Origin: Glandiceps talaboti | Taxonomy: Eukaryota > Hemichordata > Enteropneusta > Spengelidae | Length of the DNA: 20,000 nt | Reading direction: 5' to 3' | NCBI RefSeq assembly: GCF_964340395.1 | Contig: NC_135553.1 | Location: 1,240,001 to 1,260,000 of the forward strand | Shown: positions 1 through 9,385 of the stretch, in pieces | Position numbering within the stretch: the stretch's first letter is position 1 | Layout of the letters: each line of letters opens with the position of its first letter | Notes under the pieces: generated by a model | Told to the model about the DNA's origin: nothing | Seen by the model: the letters and a program-made list of their open reading frames with translations, nothing else | The model's database searches: none | Program-made: the position numbers and the translations under genes

Positions 1-131
1 TGGTCTGACAATTCAGTAAACCCAGTGGTCTGACAATTCAGTAAACCCAGTGGTCTGACAAGTCAGTAATGTCAGTGGCCAGAGAACTCAGTAAGGTCAG
101 CGGTCTGAGAATTCAGCAAAGCCAGTGGTCT
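1..131. repeat. 25-bp tandem array at the left edge
   Basis: About five copies of TGGTCTGACAATTCAGTAAA plus CCCAG, increasingly diverged to the right. The array is probably cut by the window edge. It lies beyond the PRPSAP distal stop on the minus strand, in 3' UTR or downstream sequence. Confidence 0.93.
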
Positions 132-387
132 TAGAGTGAGTCTACATATATGAGTGAAATACAAAGATATGAAGGGATGGTAAGCTAGGATGGTGAAACT
201 TATGCTAAGCATGCAGGTTACCCTATTCGAGTTGTGTTAGCTGCTTGGGTCAACTCTTGGTAGGACCCAGTCACTTCTTGTTCTTGTACATGCCAGGTTT
301 GCCCTACACAATAGGGGCAGTGTTTCCAGGAAAGTGCAGGAACCCTAAAACAGGGTCCATTAACAAGTCTTTCTGAGGGAGAGGGAG
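132..387. other. 3' UTR or downstream sequence of PRPSAP
   Basis: Non-repetitive sequence beyond the distal stop. No AATAAA or ATTAAA is visible on the minus strand, so the transcript probably ends left of the window or uses another signal. Confidence 0.4.
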
Positions 388-546
388 TTAATCTTCTGAG
401 GCAATATTTCTGAAGAGATAGGACATGGACTCCCCAAAGTGGATGCGTCTGATGGCCTCCGATAAAATTAAGCTGATGTCAATGGTCCTGATTTTATTAC
501 ATTGTAGTTTCTGTAGTTCATGTGGGGTAGTGTTTGTCACTACAAC
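388..546 (-). CDS. PRPSAP: PRPSAP terminal exon, distal copy (9b)
   Basis: A 159-nt exon: 52 codons plus TAA (390-388), phase 0, with acceptor GATGTTTCAG. It encodes [20 protein letters not shown], then [20 protein letters not shown] and [12 protein letters not shown]. Its [13 protein letters not shown] stretch is nearer the vertebrate PRPSAP1 form than copy 9a is. It is reached by skipping 9a. The two copies are separated by 80 bp. Confidence 0.9.
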   Translation of the reverse strand, partial: VVVTNTTPHELQKLQCNKIRTIDISLILSEAIRRIHFGESMSYLFRNIASED

Positions 547-3500
547 CTGAAACATCAGATATAAGAAAAACCTAGAGAATCAGATATGAGAAGGAAAGGT
601 CGGCAAGAGGTACCATGAAGAATCCTTTAATCATCCGATGAGATATTTCTGAAGAGGTATGACATGGACTCGCCATGATGGATGCGGCGAATAGCCTCAG
701 CAATTATTGGACTGACGTCGATTGTCTGGATTTTTCTACACTGCAGTTTCTGCAGGTCATGCGGAACAGAGTTAGTCACAACAACCTAAGTCCACAAAAA
801 AACAAATCAAAGTGATAGCAAATTGGCATTAACAATATTCTCTCTCAAACAATCGCAAAACCATCTATGTTAGACAAACTGCTACTTGTGATATGTTAGG
901 GTGAGTGGGTAACATACGACTTTGGTTCATACAGGGTGAGCAAATTGGTACATGCAATCCACACTTGTCATGTGGTTCTACCTATGGTGAGGATAGTCTA
1001 ACATTCTTATTATGCTTCACATGCTATGTCATATCATTCTTTTACTAAATCAACTTGATAAAACTAGACTGTCGTCATATTTACCTCATCAATAGCAGAT
1101 TCCTCTAACTTCTTGGGGGCATCAGAAGATAACAAACCATGCGTTGCCATAGCATAAATCTTGTATGCCCCTCTTTCCTTTAAGATATCAGCAGCTGCAA
1201 CAAAAGCCTCTACATCGTCTATCATATCATCCTGTAACAACAGAGAAATCAGTGTAGAACTTCTATACATTAGATTGTCAGTCAAATATAATTATGGTAA
1301 CCTTCATAGTTGGTATCTAGTAAGAAGGACACACATTACAGTCACCATATCATACCTTACCACAAGGATGGCAACCCCCTTCCCCATCACCAAGATACCC
1401 AACCTTCATTACTTCCAAAATTACCAACACACTGCAGTAACAGCTACTCTACCGGAATCAGTCTATAGGTTATGCATAAAATATTCTTTAGTATTTGCAG
1501 TTGATTTATTGACATTTCAAAAGGTATAATTAACAGATCATGAATGACATGGGACTGTCAGTAAAAATAGGCATTAAATACCCCCAAAAATTAGTGTCAA
1601 AATGGTTAATAATTGTTCAAAAATAAGTCATTTACATTGCGACAGGGTGTTAAACTTTCATAGGGTTTTCTGCATTAGCCGTCTTGTCTCCTCTTCTATT
1701 CAGTACACATATGTATAACACATGTAGCCATTTCACGAGACCAAAATGTGTTTGCAGAAATCTGTCCCTATAGCTATGACATTGTGTGTTAGTAGCAGAG
1801 TTGTCGACCAAATCACATCAAGTCTCATTAGCATGATAATTATGCAGAGTTATGTTGCTATAGGAAAGTCCTGTTACATCATCCACTTACAAATGATACC
1901 TATTTTGTTACCACATCAACTTACCAAAGTCCCCACATCACCAACTTACCACAACAATGGCAATTCTAAATGAACTCACCCACTTACCTCACTTCCAACA
2001 TTATCAAATTACCTGCCACATTGATATCTAAATCAATTTACCAAATTCCCCACATCACCAACTTACCACAACAATGGCAATTCCAAATCAACTCACCCAC
2101 TTACCTCACTTCCGACATTATCAAATTACCACATTGATATCTAAATCAATTTAGCAAATTCCACACATCACACCCATTTATCACAATTATGGTACTTCTA
2201 CATTCCATATCAGCCACTTACTATATTCCCAATTTACCCACTTACCTCACTTCCCACATTGTCAACTTACCACAATGATAGCAATTCTTCCTCCAACATC
2301 ACCTACTACATTGATTGGTGGTTTTTCTTTTGCTGCAAGTACTGTAATTAAACAGAAACAACTAAGTGTAATTATCAAAATAAAATTAAAAACAACAAAT
2401 TTTACAAACAAGCAAAGATAACTACATTGAGTAAGATTCTTTGACATTAAAAACATTTAAAGTGTATTATTAAATACTTACATGGAACCATTTCCAACCC
2501 TGTGCCAACTACTCTGTGTGCTGAAATTGTAGGTGGAGAATGCCTGCCATCAACAACATCCGATTCAGAAATTTTAGATTCACCATGAATTACAGCCAGA
2601 CCTAATCTCAGCCTTTCTGCAAAAGATGTCGCTCTCTTAGCTGCTCCTGGGTTCCTGGCAATGATCACTGCATTTCTATAATCTGGAATCTATCAACATA
2701 TAAAAAGTGAACACACTCTGATCAACTGAGTCGTTCAACATACACATTGAGAATGCACTCTGATCAACCGAGTCATTCAACATACACAGAGTGAACGCAC
2801 TCTAATCAACTGAATCATTCAACATACAGAGTCACTGTGAACACACTCTAATCAACTGAATCATTCAACATACACAGAGTCACTGTGAACACACTCTGAT
2901 CAACTGAATCATTCAACATACACAGAGTGAACGCACTCTGATCAACTGAGTCATTCAACATACACAGCATGAATGCACTCTAATCAACTGAGTCATTCAA
3001 CACACACAGAGTGAACACACTCTAATCAACTGAATCATTAAACATACACACTCTGATCAACTGAATCATTCAACATACACAGAGTGAACGCACTCTGATC
3101 AACTGAATCATTCAACATACACAGAGTGAACACACTCTCAACTGAGTCATTCAACATACACAGAGTGAACACACTCTGATCAACTGAATCATTAAACATA
3201 CACACTCTAATCAACTGAATCATTAAACATACACAGAGTGAACACACTCTGATCAACTGAATCATTCAACATACACAGAGTGAACACACTCTAATCAACT
3301 GAATCATTAAACATACACAGAGTGAACACACTCTAATCAACTGAATCATTAAACATACAGAGTGAACACACTCTGATCAACTGAGTCATTCAACACACAC
3401 AGAGTGAACACACTCTGATCAACTGAATCATTAAACATACACACTCTAATCAACTGAATCATTAAACATACACAGAGTGAACACACTCTAATCAACTGAA

Positions 3501-6500
3501 TCATTCAACACACACAGAGTGAACACACTCTGATCAACTGAATCATTAAACATACACACTCTAATCAACTGAATCATTAAACATACACAGAGTGAACACA
3601 CACTGATCAACTGAGTCATTCAACATACACAGAGTGAACACACTCTAATCAACTGAATCATTCATGAAATTGAAAACATACAATCTATATGTACAATAAA
3701 TCAACATTGATATCACTGAGATTAGTCTCTGTGCCTGTGTGATGATATCCATAATCCTTGTTTACATAGTATAGAATTAGAAGTCTATCATGTCAACCAT
3801 TCTGTGCGAGACAAATCATTGACTTTTGTATTTTGCTGGAACAAAATTATCAAGACTCAATAGGAAAGTGTTTTAAATCATGCACATTCACAAAGAATAG
3901 ATCTATTACCATGGAGGAGAGAGACGACTTACATGTTCTTGTATGTATTGTAGAATGAAGGGTGAAGCTCTAAGATTATCCACTGGAATCTCAAAGAAAC
4001 CTTGTATTTCTTTATGATGTAAATCCATAGTAATCAAGTGATCAAGACCTAGGTGTAGTAAAGCAGAAAGAGAAGGAGGACATGCATTACCACACTTGAG
4101 GTTTGTTAGCCAATGTAGTAATGGCAAATGATACTACCAAACCAGAAAGACTATAGAATTTCAATTAGTGACATGATGATTTTTTACATCTCATACAATG
4201 TTGTTTATTATGGTTTACACAAATAAAATACAAGCACTGATAGCAAACATACACGTGAAATGTTACATTTTAGCTCACTATTAACACAACTTAATAGTTT
4301 TGAGTTGGAATCTTCTTCTTCTTTAAAAGTACAGTCCTCAGAATGAGTAATGTTGTACTGGCGGCATAGCAGCAGAGGGAAGTTTAAACAAAATATATAC
4401 AGTTAAAATAAAACATTCTGCATTAGTCCCACAGTGTTACTGACTGGACCTACTCTTTGAAAGTGTCCAGGTCTATGCTGTCTGTAATGTGGTTAGGCAG
4501 AGTGTTCCAGAGCCTGCCTGATGGTGTCTGGAAAGAAGAATCTTCCTGAATTCATCCGACAATGATGTTGATTTTGATGTTTGTTCAGAGATAACTTTAT
4601 CATATGCCCGAGTGCTATCAGTATCTGTATTTCATTTTATATAATTTGTTAACATAACTATAAGCCTTTTGTGAGAAATAAAAAAAACATCATGCTGCCT
4701 AACTGAAACTCTATTGTCACTCTGGTTTGGTGGGACGTCACAATTGGATTATTAAAGAGGAATCCAAGATTTTAGGTTTTCCAAAACCTGACTACTATAA
4801 CCTTACAACTTTATAAAGTATATACATGTGGCAATACAAAAACAAATGATAATTGTACAATACTGCTAATCACTAAGCCATATGTGTAATATGACCCATT
4901 TATGATTGCACTTGTAAGAAGCAAGAACACTAACAAATGGCCCTCTACAATGCTTACATGATAGGCATTCATGACAAGTCTGAAGAAATCTTTCAACTAG
5001 AGACAAAAATGTATACTTTTGACGCATATTTATAACTGAGCATAAAAACATGAATGATTTACAGCTTTGTGTTTGTTATATTGATGCACTCACCAGATTT
5101 ACAAAGCATCTGAGCTATTAACTTGGAAACTATGGATCCTCTCTTCCTCATTTGACTTTGTTTACTGTATGGTAAATATGGGATAACACCTACTACACGT
5201 TTGGCACAAGACGTCTTGGCACAGTATGTCATGATCAGTAATTCCATAATGGAATTGTTGACATCTCTGTAGGAGATAATGGAACAGATAACATATTAAG
5301 TGAATATTATGTGAATACTTTTATCATCTTGCAGTGATTTTGGTTAAGGGTGGTAAGTAGGTAAAATCTATCTGAGCTCCCCAGTCATTTTACCAGAGTT
5401 CCAAAACAGAGTTATGGTGGATTCTGTGGGAAGCTATTGTATTTTTGACCTCTTTCCTCTTATTGTAGTTGATCCCCTACCATGGCAAATAACACTATCT
5501 AGGAAAGTAAGAGAATCTGCAAACACTATGCGGGATCAGAAACACATTCAGTGGACAGTTACTTGCAAATATCTTTTACTTATCATTATGTATCAACAAA
5601 TACTACATTACAGAAGTTAGTTGGTTAGAGTTTGAACCAGCATGATATTTACTTTTCATACAAAGTACTACTTTCTGGTCAATTGACATACAATGATGAT
5701 GATGTCAGGAAGGTCCTGGGTAACACATTGACAAGCACATTGTATTAACTGCTTTGTATTAATTTGTCAATAGAAGAGTACCAGGTTTCATTTTCTATAC
5801 CATTTAACATCACAAATAACAATGTGATTAATAACAATGCTGGTACTCAGTCATTTGCATATAGTGGAGATTTCTTTATGGAAGCAAGTGAAAGGCTTTT
5901 TTTTCTACATTACATTTCATAACAAGTGTTATGTAAAGTGCTTAAATATCAATATTGAAAGAAAAGTGAACATTATCATATGGAGCATATTTCTCATAAA
6001 GCATAATAGAACTTGCTAGAAGTAGTTACTATGTTGAAGGCTATGTTATTAAATACTTTATCTATTACTACAAAGTGTTTAGGAGTATGGCTAACCACAA
6101 AATAAACCAAAGTGCTTATATCGTGTTCAAATACAGTCTAATTAGACATTTGTATAATTAAATATAAAAGAAAACTCACTTGGTTCCTGTGCCAATCAGG
6201 AAAACATCTTTACCCCTTACAGATTCACCCAACTGGACGTGTGTTTCTATGGGAGAAAAACAAATAAATATTTAGTATAATGACATTTCTACTCAGAGTC
6301 AAAATGTTTCTTGGACGTGAATCCCAAATTTTCATCAACATCTCATCAGCATCACTTCCAAGAAATATTTCCACTCTGAAGACTCTGGGCCAGACATGAT
6401 CCATCAAGGCATTCAATGGCGTTGCAAACGTCAGTGGGTTGAAATTTATTACTAAGTATCTGGGCCAGATATATACCATCAAGGCATTCAATGGCGTTGC

Positions 6501-9043
6501 AAACGTCTGTGGGTTGAAATTCATTACTACGTATCTGGGCCAGACATGAACCATCAAGGCATTCAATGGTGTTGCAAACGTCTGTGGGTTGAAATTTATT
6601 ACTACGTATCTGGGCCAGACATGAACCATCAAGGCATTCAATGGTGTTGCAAACGTCTGTGGGTTGAAATTTATTACTAAGTATGAACCCAGAGTCCATG
6701 TGCATTCATTCCAACAAATAAGTAACTTGCATATTACACTTAACTTTAGACATATCAAAATGAACCTATGTATTATGATATGTTATACATGATACAACTT
6801 TCTGTAGAATATGTTTTTAACATTTACAATTACATGTACGCTCAGGCAAAGTTATAAATAGAATTCATATCTTAATTAATTCTATCAGGAAATGGTAAAC
6901 ATGTCTATTCATGAAAAACTGTAATACTTAAAATATGAAATTCATAGCAAATGTAATCAATCATTTCATTCAGTGTGGGTTTCTGAAACGTTTTAGTAAT
7001 AGTCATATATTACAACTAGAAATGTAAACTTAAATGAATTAAAATGGTATGAAAATGAGGAACTATACTTACATTGTAAAACGTTACAAAAAATCAATTA
7101 CAAAGGAATATAGAATCATAAATCTATATTTTTGTTTTGAAAATCAACTTCAATTCTATCAAAGTTTTTACACAACTTGGTTTCAAGGTCTATCCCACCC
7201 ACCCAACAATAAAGATGCCGAATCACACCCATCCTTTGTGGTTTCAGAATACCATTTCCTTGTTTTGCTGTGACTCAAAACAACAGAACCTTGCCTGCTT
7301 AAAATGGTTTCTACATTTACCACAAAATGTATCTAAATTGTATTACATTTTACTGTAGTGTCACTAGTCTATATCCCAAGTAGAATATATTATACAATAC
7401 ATTTGTATATGATTTCTTGCACATCAGAGCTATACACGACACTGAGAAATAACGACGATGAATATTTGGTATCTCATAGTTCAACTTAAGGTGACCACTG
7501 AAAGTAAACAGCACAGTGACACTAAGTAAAACATAACACCCTGGTTCCATGGAATACAATTAGGTACTTCATGTGAACAAACTGGATCACTTCATATGAC
7601 TGAAAATATCCTTACCTTTATTGTCTTGAAGAAATACTGAACATGTCCCAGCATGGATACCAAGTCGACTGAACAAAGGAAAGAAGGTGAAAACGATACA
7701 GAAATATTAGCAAACATAAATCTATATTTCATACTGACCATAATATTTTACTGTCATTTTAAATGATCATATTCATCAACATTATTTTTGGTTTTTGTTG
7801 TTGTTGTGTGTATTTATTTGGTCATAGAATATCTAAATACAAGTATCTTAAGTCAAATGAAACAAAAGATTATGTTACATAACTTCATCTGCGGTCAAAT
7901 AATGGCATGATACAATCTTTAACATTCCAAGAAGTTAAACTTTAATTTCAAAAATAAAATGTTAAAAATTAATAAAAGGTCAGATTAAATGATTAAAATG
8001 TTAATTTATTTATAGTTTATCTGATCAATCTTTTTTTTTCATGCATTTAAATTTTCATTATGTTTAACTTTTTATTTATAAATATTTTAATGTAATTCTG
8101 AAGGAGTTTTATTATGTAACAATAACAAACAAGGAATCTTGTTTATTGATTTGTGGTTCACTTGGTGTATGTACACAGATGATTGAATATCAAGAGAACT
8201 ATGAACACATTCCCACTATGTTGATAAGTTCATGCTGTTAGTCTTGTATTTCATAAAACTTTATAAGTGAAGAATACATGATTGTTTGGATATGAATACA
8301 CACTACTAAATTCAAGTGCTCTCAGTCCTATCTGTGCCTTATTTAGGCATCATATACAAATGTATTCCTATTAAAAATTCACATCATAGATTCTTTTAAG
8401 GTCTGAATCAGAACAATTCCCTTCAATCAATTCATAGTTTTCATTAGTTATAAATAACAATGTCAATAACTATGTAGTGTAATATTCGATTAACACCATT
8501 CTGTCCCTTCCTTGTTATTTTGAGATAGAAGCAGCTGTTTGGCATGTTCACTCTTGGATAATAGCCAGAAAATGACAAGCGAGATTAAAATTGTGTCTTG
8601 TGTCTCTGTACAAAAATGAATGATTTCCTCTGTACTATGTAGTGTAAATCATGTGTATTTCTATTCTTAAAGATGTTGACTCAAGTTGTGTATAACTTAT
8701 TATATACTTCACCAGACAAGAATACTCAGTGACAAGTACAAGCAGTCGTCACCACCAAGTGATAGTACACGTACGAGTGTCGATAGGGAACATTTAATAC
8801 TATTACGCATTAGTCATTACAATGTGTACGTCATTGCAGTGCTAGTGGTGTGTGTCCTTACGTTTTTGAAGTGATGTGCAAATTAATAGTAAATAAATAA
8901 ATAATTTCATATTCCGTTTCTTACCTTATGATAAGCTGAGCTAGTTCAGGGTGAGAATTGGTAGCAAATACCACCATAGCACCTTTTGGGGCGGTATTCA
9001 TTGCTCCCTGTGGATGAGGAATCGGTCCGATCCCCCTAAGCAT
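388..9043 (-). CDS. PRPSAP: PRPP synthetase-associated protein (PRPSAP1/2-like), spliced gene
   Basis: Regulatory, catalytically inactive relative of ribose-phosphate pyrophosphokinase; in animals these proteins join PRPS1/2 in a cytosolic complex and restrain PRPP synthesis (family knowledge). The coding exons 8925-9043, 7616-7668, 6180-6246, 5094-5266, 3933-4048, 2482-2689, 2271-2341 and 1085-1231, plus either 627-785 or 388-546, join with matching phases into 356 aa from the Met at 9001, close to the 356-369 aa of the human proteins. The [11 protein letters not shown] segment lies at about residues 132-142. Exon 6 holds the insert with DGRHSPP (about 209-215) that marks PRPSAP and is absent from catalytic [16 protein letters not shown] and DDMIDDV follow. 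The paralogue (PRPSAP1 or 2) cannot be chosen; invertebrates often have one. The terminal exon is duplicated. The gene is divergent from NTHL1. Confidence 0.95.
627..785 (-). CDS. PRPSAP: PRPSAP terminal exon, proximal copy (9a)
   Basis: A 159-nt exon: 52 codons plus TAA (629-627), phase 0, with acceptor GTGGACTTAG. It encodes [20 protein letters not shown], then [20 protein letters not shown] and [12 protein letters not shown]. It is identical in length to the distal copy at 388-546 and about 40 of 52 residues match. Both copies keep the conserved [18 protein letters not shown] core, so this looks like a functional alternative 3' exon. No AATAAA is visible between the copies on this strand, so the 3' end of such a transcript is unclear. 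Confidence 0.9.
   Translation of the reverse strand, partial: VVVTNSVPHDLQKLQCRKIQTIDVSPIIAEAIRRIHHGESMSYLFRNISSDD
1085..1231 (-). CDS. PRPSAP: PRPSAP exon 8
   Basis: A 147-nt exon of exactly 49 codons, phase 0 on both sides, with acceptor TGTTGTTACAG and donor GTAAAT. It encodes [40 protein letters not shown] and ESAIDE. The DDMIDDV motif sits where PRPS carries its PRPP-binding VDD loop. Confidence 0.96.
1232..1879. other. PRPSAP intron 7, unique part
   Basis: AT-rich intron with no recognisable gene. A weak, diverged relative of the donor-type repeat appears near 1355-1440 (CCTTACCACAAGGATGGCAA). Confidence 0.6.
1880..2275 (-). repeat. Degenerate tandem repeats carrying copies of the PRPSAP exon 7 donor
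   Basis: On the minus strand GTAAGT occurs at 2270 (the real donor) and again at 2245, 2221, 2104, 2066, 1987, 1949, 1924 and 1890. Copies near 1941-1965 and 2058-2082 also repeat the last exon bases (AATTGCCATTGTTGTG against AATTGCTATCATTGTG). The repeat period is about 117 bp with shorter subunits. Confidence 0.85.
2271..2341 (-). CDS. PRPSAP: PRPSAP exon 7
   Basis: A 71-nt exon, phase 1 in (acceptor AATTACAG) and phase 0 out (donor GTAAGT at 2270-2265). It encodes [18 protein letters not shown] and then IAIIV. The alternative acceptor after CTTGCAG would break the phase and lose the conserved residues, so I prefer 2341. The donor sits at the edge of an array of donor-like repeats. Confidence 0.93.
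2482..2689 (-). CDS. PRPSAP: PRPSAP exon 6 with the PRPSAP-specific insert
   Basis: A 208-nt exon, phase 0 in (acceptor TTGATAG) and phase 1 out (donor GTAAGT). It encodes [33 protein letters not shown] and then the insert containing [12 protein letters not shown]. This insert separates the associated proteins from catalytic PRPS. A 42-bp minisatellite begins about 10-15 bp upstream of its acceptor. Confidence 0.95.
2700..3665. repeat. 42-bp minisatellite in PRPSAP intron 5
   Basis: More than 20 copies, some shortened, of a unit read on the plus strand as TGATCAACTGAATCATTCAA, then CATACACAGAGTGAACACAC and TC. It contains the small inverted repeat GAGTG-AACA-CACTC and TGA(A/G)TCA. The array stops within about 12 bp of the exon 6 acceptor. 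Confidence 0.97.
3933..4048 (-). CDS. PRPSAP: PRPSAP exon 5
   Basis: A 116-nt exon, phase 1 in (acceptor ACACCTAG) and phase 0 out (donor GTAAGT). It encodes [18 protein letters not shown], then [19 protein letters not shown]. Catalytic PRPS has DLHASQIQGFF here; the HHKE variant matches the PRPSAP form. Confidence 0.96.
4311..4560 (-). mobile_element. Decayed non-LTR retrotransposon 3' end
   Basis: On the minus strand a broken frame reads [20 protein letters not shown] and then IDLDTFKE before a stop. It resembles the C-terminal tail of many non-LTR reverse transcriptases (the xxRLWNSLPxxIxxxxSLxxFK pattern). It is followed by a short untranslated part containing GCTGCTATGCCGCCAGTACA and a GAA-repeat end near 4311-4330. 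Only the tail survives; it sits in PRPSAP intron 4, in the same orientation as the gene. The exact clade is not determined. Confidence 0.55.
4561..5093. other. PRPSAP intron 4, remaining part
   Basis: AT-rich intron sequence between the retrotransposon tail and exon 4. I see no further element in it. Confidence 0.6.
5094..5266 (-). CDS. PRPSAP: PRPSAP exon 4
   Basis: A 173-nt exon, phase 2 in and phase 1 out, with acceptor CTCCTACAG and donor GTGAGT. It encodes [20 protein letters not shown] followed by [13 protein letters not shown] and [11 protein letters not shown], the most conserved stretch of the N-terminal phosphoribosyltransferase-like domain. Confidence 0.96.
5267..6179. other. PRPSAP intron 3
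   Basis: AT-rich intron. Short open frames on both strands show no family similarity and no splice context. Confidence 0.65.
6180..6246 (-). CDS. PRPSAP: PRPSAP exon 3
   Basis: A 67-nt exon, entered in phase 1 (CTCCCATAG acceptor) and left in phase 2 (GTGAGT donor). It encodes (E)[20 protein letters not shown], the well-conserved ESVRGKD core of PRPS and PRPSAP proteins. Confidence 0.93.
6387..6686. repeat. 75-bp tandem array in PRPSAP intron 2
   Basis: Four copies starting GGGCCAGA at 6387, 6462, 6537 and 6612. The period is exactly 25 codons and the array is open in two frames on the minus strand, which is expected of a repeat whose unit lacks stops. It lies about 140 bp upstream of the exon 3 acceptor. 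Confidence 0.96.
6687..7615. other. PRPSAP intron 2, unique part
   Basis: AT-rich intron to the right of the 75-bp array; nothing recognised. Confidence 0.65.
7616..7668 (-). CDS. PRPSAP: PRPSAP exon 2
   Basis: A 53-nt exon, entered in phase 2 (TTTGTTCAG acceptor) and left in phase 1 (GTAAGG donor). It encodes [17 protein letters not shown], aligning with the vertebrate RLG...GK..VYQE.N segment but one residue shorter. The phases on both sides match the neighbouring exons. Confidence 0.88.
7669..8924. other. PRPSAP intron 1
   Basis: Strongly AT-rich, with TTTATTTATAAATATTT-like tracts around 7940-8100. No gene, repeat array or mobile element recognised. Confidence 0.65.
8925..9043 (-). CDS. 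PRPSAP: PRPSAP exon 1 with start codon
   Basis: Two in-frame Met codons are possible: 9043-9041 and 9001-8999, 14 codons apart. An in-frame TAA at 9058-9056 bars a longer N-terminus in this exon. From the second Met the protein begins [20 protein letters not shown], which aligns with the start of human PRPSAP proteins (residues about -GLVLFSANS-). The donor after 8925 is GTAAG and the exon ends in phase 2. The first Met would give 370 aa. I cannot tell which start is used. Confidence 0.85.
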
Positions 9044-9307
9044 TGCGCTGTAGTGTTACGTGAAAAACTTGAAAGTCTCACTCGATCAAAATGGCGGCAG
9101 AAAGCAAACAAGCATGCTGCGCAAAGGCAAGACTATATACAGGTTAATTGTATACACCAACCTTTACCCACCGTATGAATTTCTAACTTAAAATATTTTT
9201 TATACAACTGTTCATGCAGGCGACAAAAAATAACAAATAGCATACACAGTTCGTGTGCTACGACTCCGTATAGCTTACGACGGATACGGCAACACCGTGG
9301 TAGACAG
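9044..9307. promoter_or_regulatory. Shared divergent promoter region of PRPSAP and NTHL1
   Basis: This 265-bp stretch separates the first possible coding bases of the two divergent genes. It is richer in CpG than its surroundings, and AAAATGGCGGC at 9087-9097 matches the YY1 consensus found in many housekeeping promoters, followed by a TGCGCA core. No clear TATA box is placed for either gene. Transcription starts cannot be fixed from sequence. Confidence 0.5.
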
Positions 9308-9385
9308 ATGTATTGTGGGTGGTTTTCAAGTGAACACCAAGAGCCTCGTTTTCGAAAGGCTATCAATACGGTGCAGTGCAGCCAG
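9308..9385 (+). CDS. NTHL1: NTHL1 probable first coding exon
   Basis: ATG at 9308 opens 26 codons ([20 protein letters not shown]...) to a CAG|GTAACT donor at 9385/9386. This phase-0 end joins in frame to exon 2 as RYVSMTTS. The peptide is basic, as a mitochondrial leader would be. A stronger donor (CG|GTGAGT at 9416/9417) would leave this exon non-coding, with translation starting at 10185 instead. The exon is inferred from frame and splice signals only, as this part of NTHL1 is not conserved. Confidence 0.4.

Noticed and set aside
3038-3265. Minus-strand repeat peptide in the 42-bp array
   Set aside because: The frame is open only because the period is divisible by three; indels between copies break it, and no splice context supports an exon.
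5837-7358. Several 60-75 codon plus-strand frames in PRPSAP introns
   Set aside because: AT-rich composition, no motif and no splice signals supporting coding use.
9090-9150. Plus-strand ATG in the YY1 motif opening MAAESKQACCAKARLYTG
   Set aside because: It ends in a weak donor (ACAG|GTTAAT) whose phase does not join NTHL1 exon 2; more likely promoter sequence.
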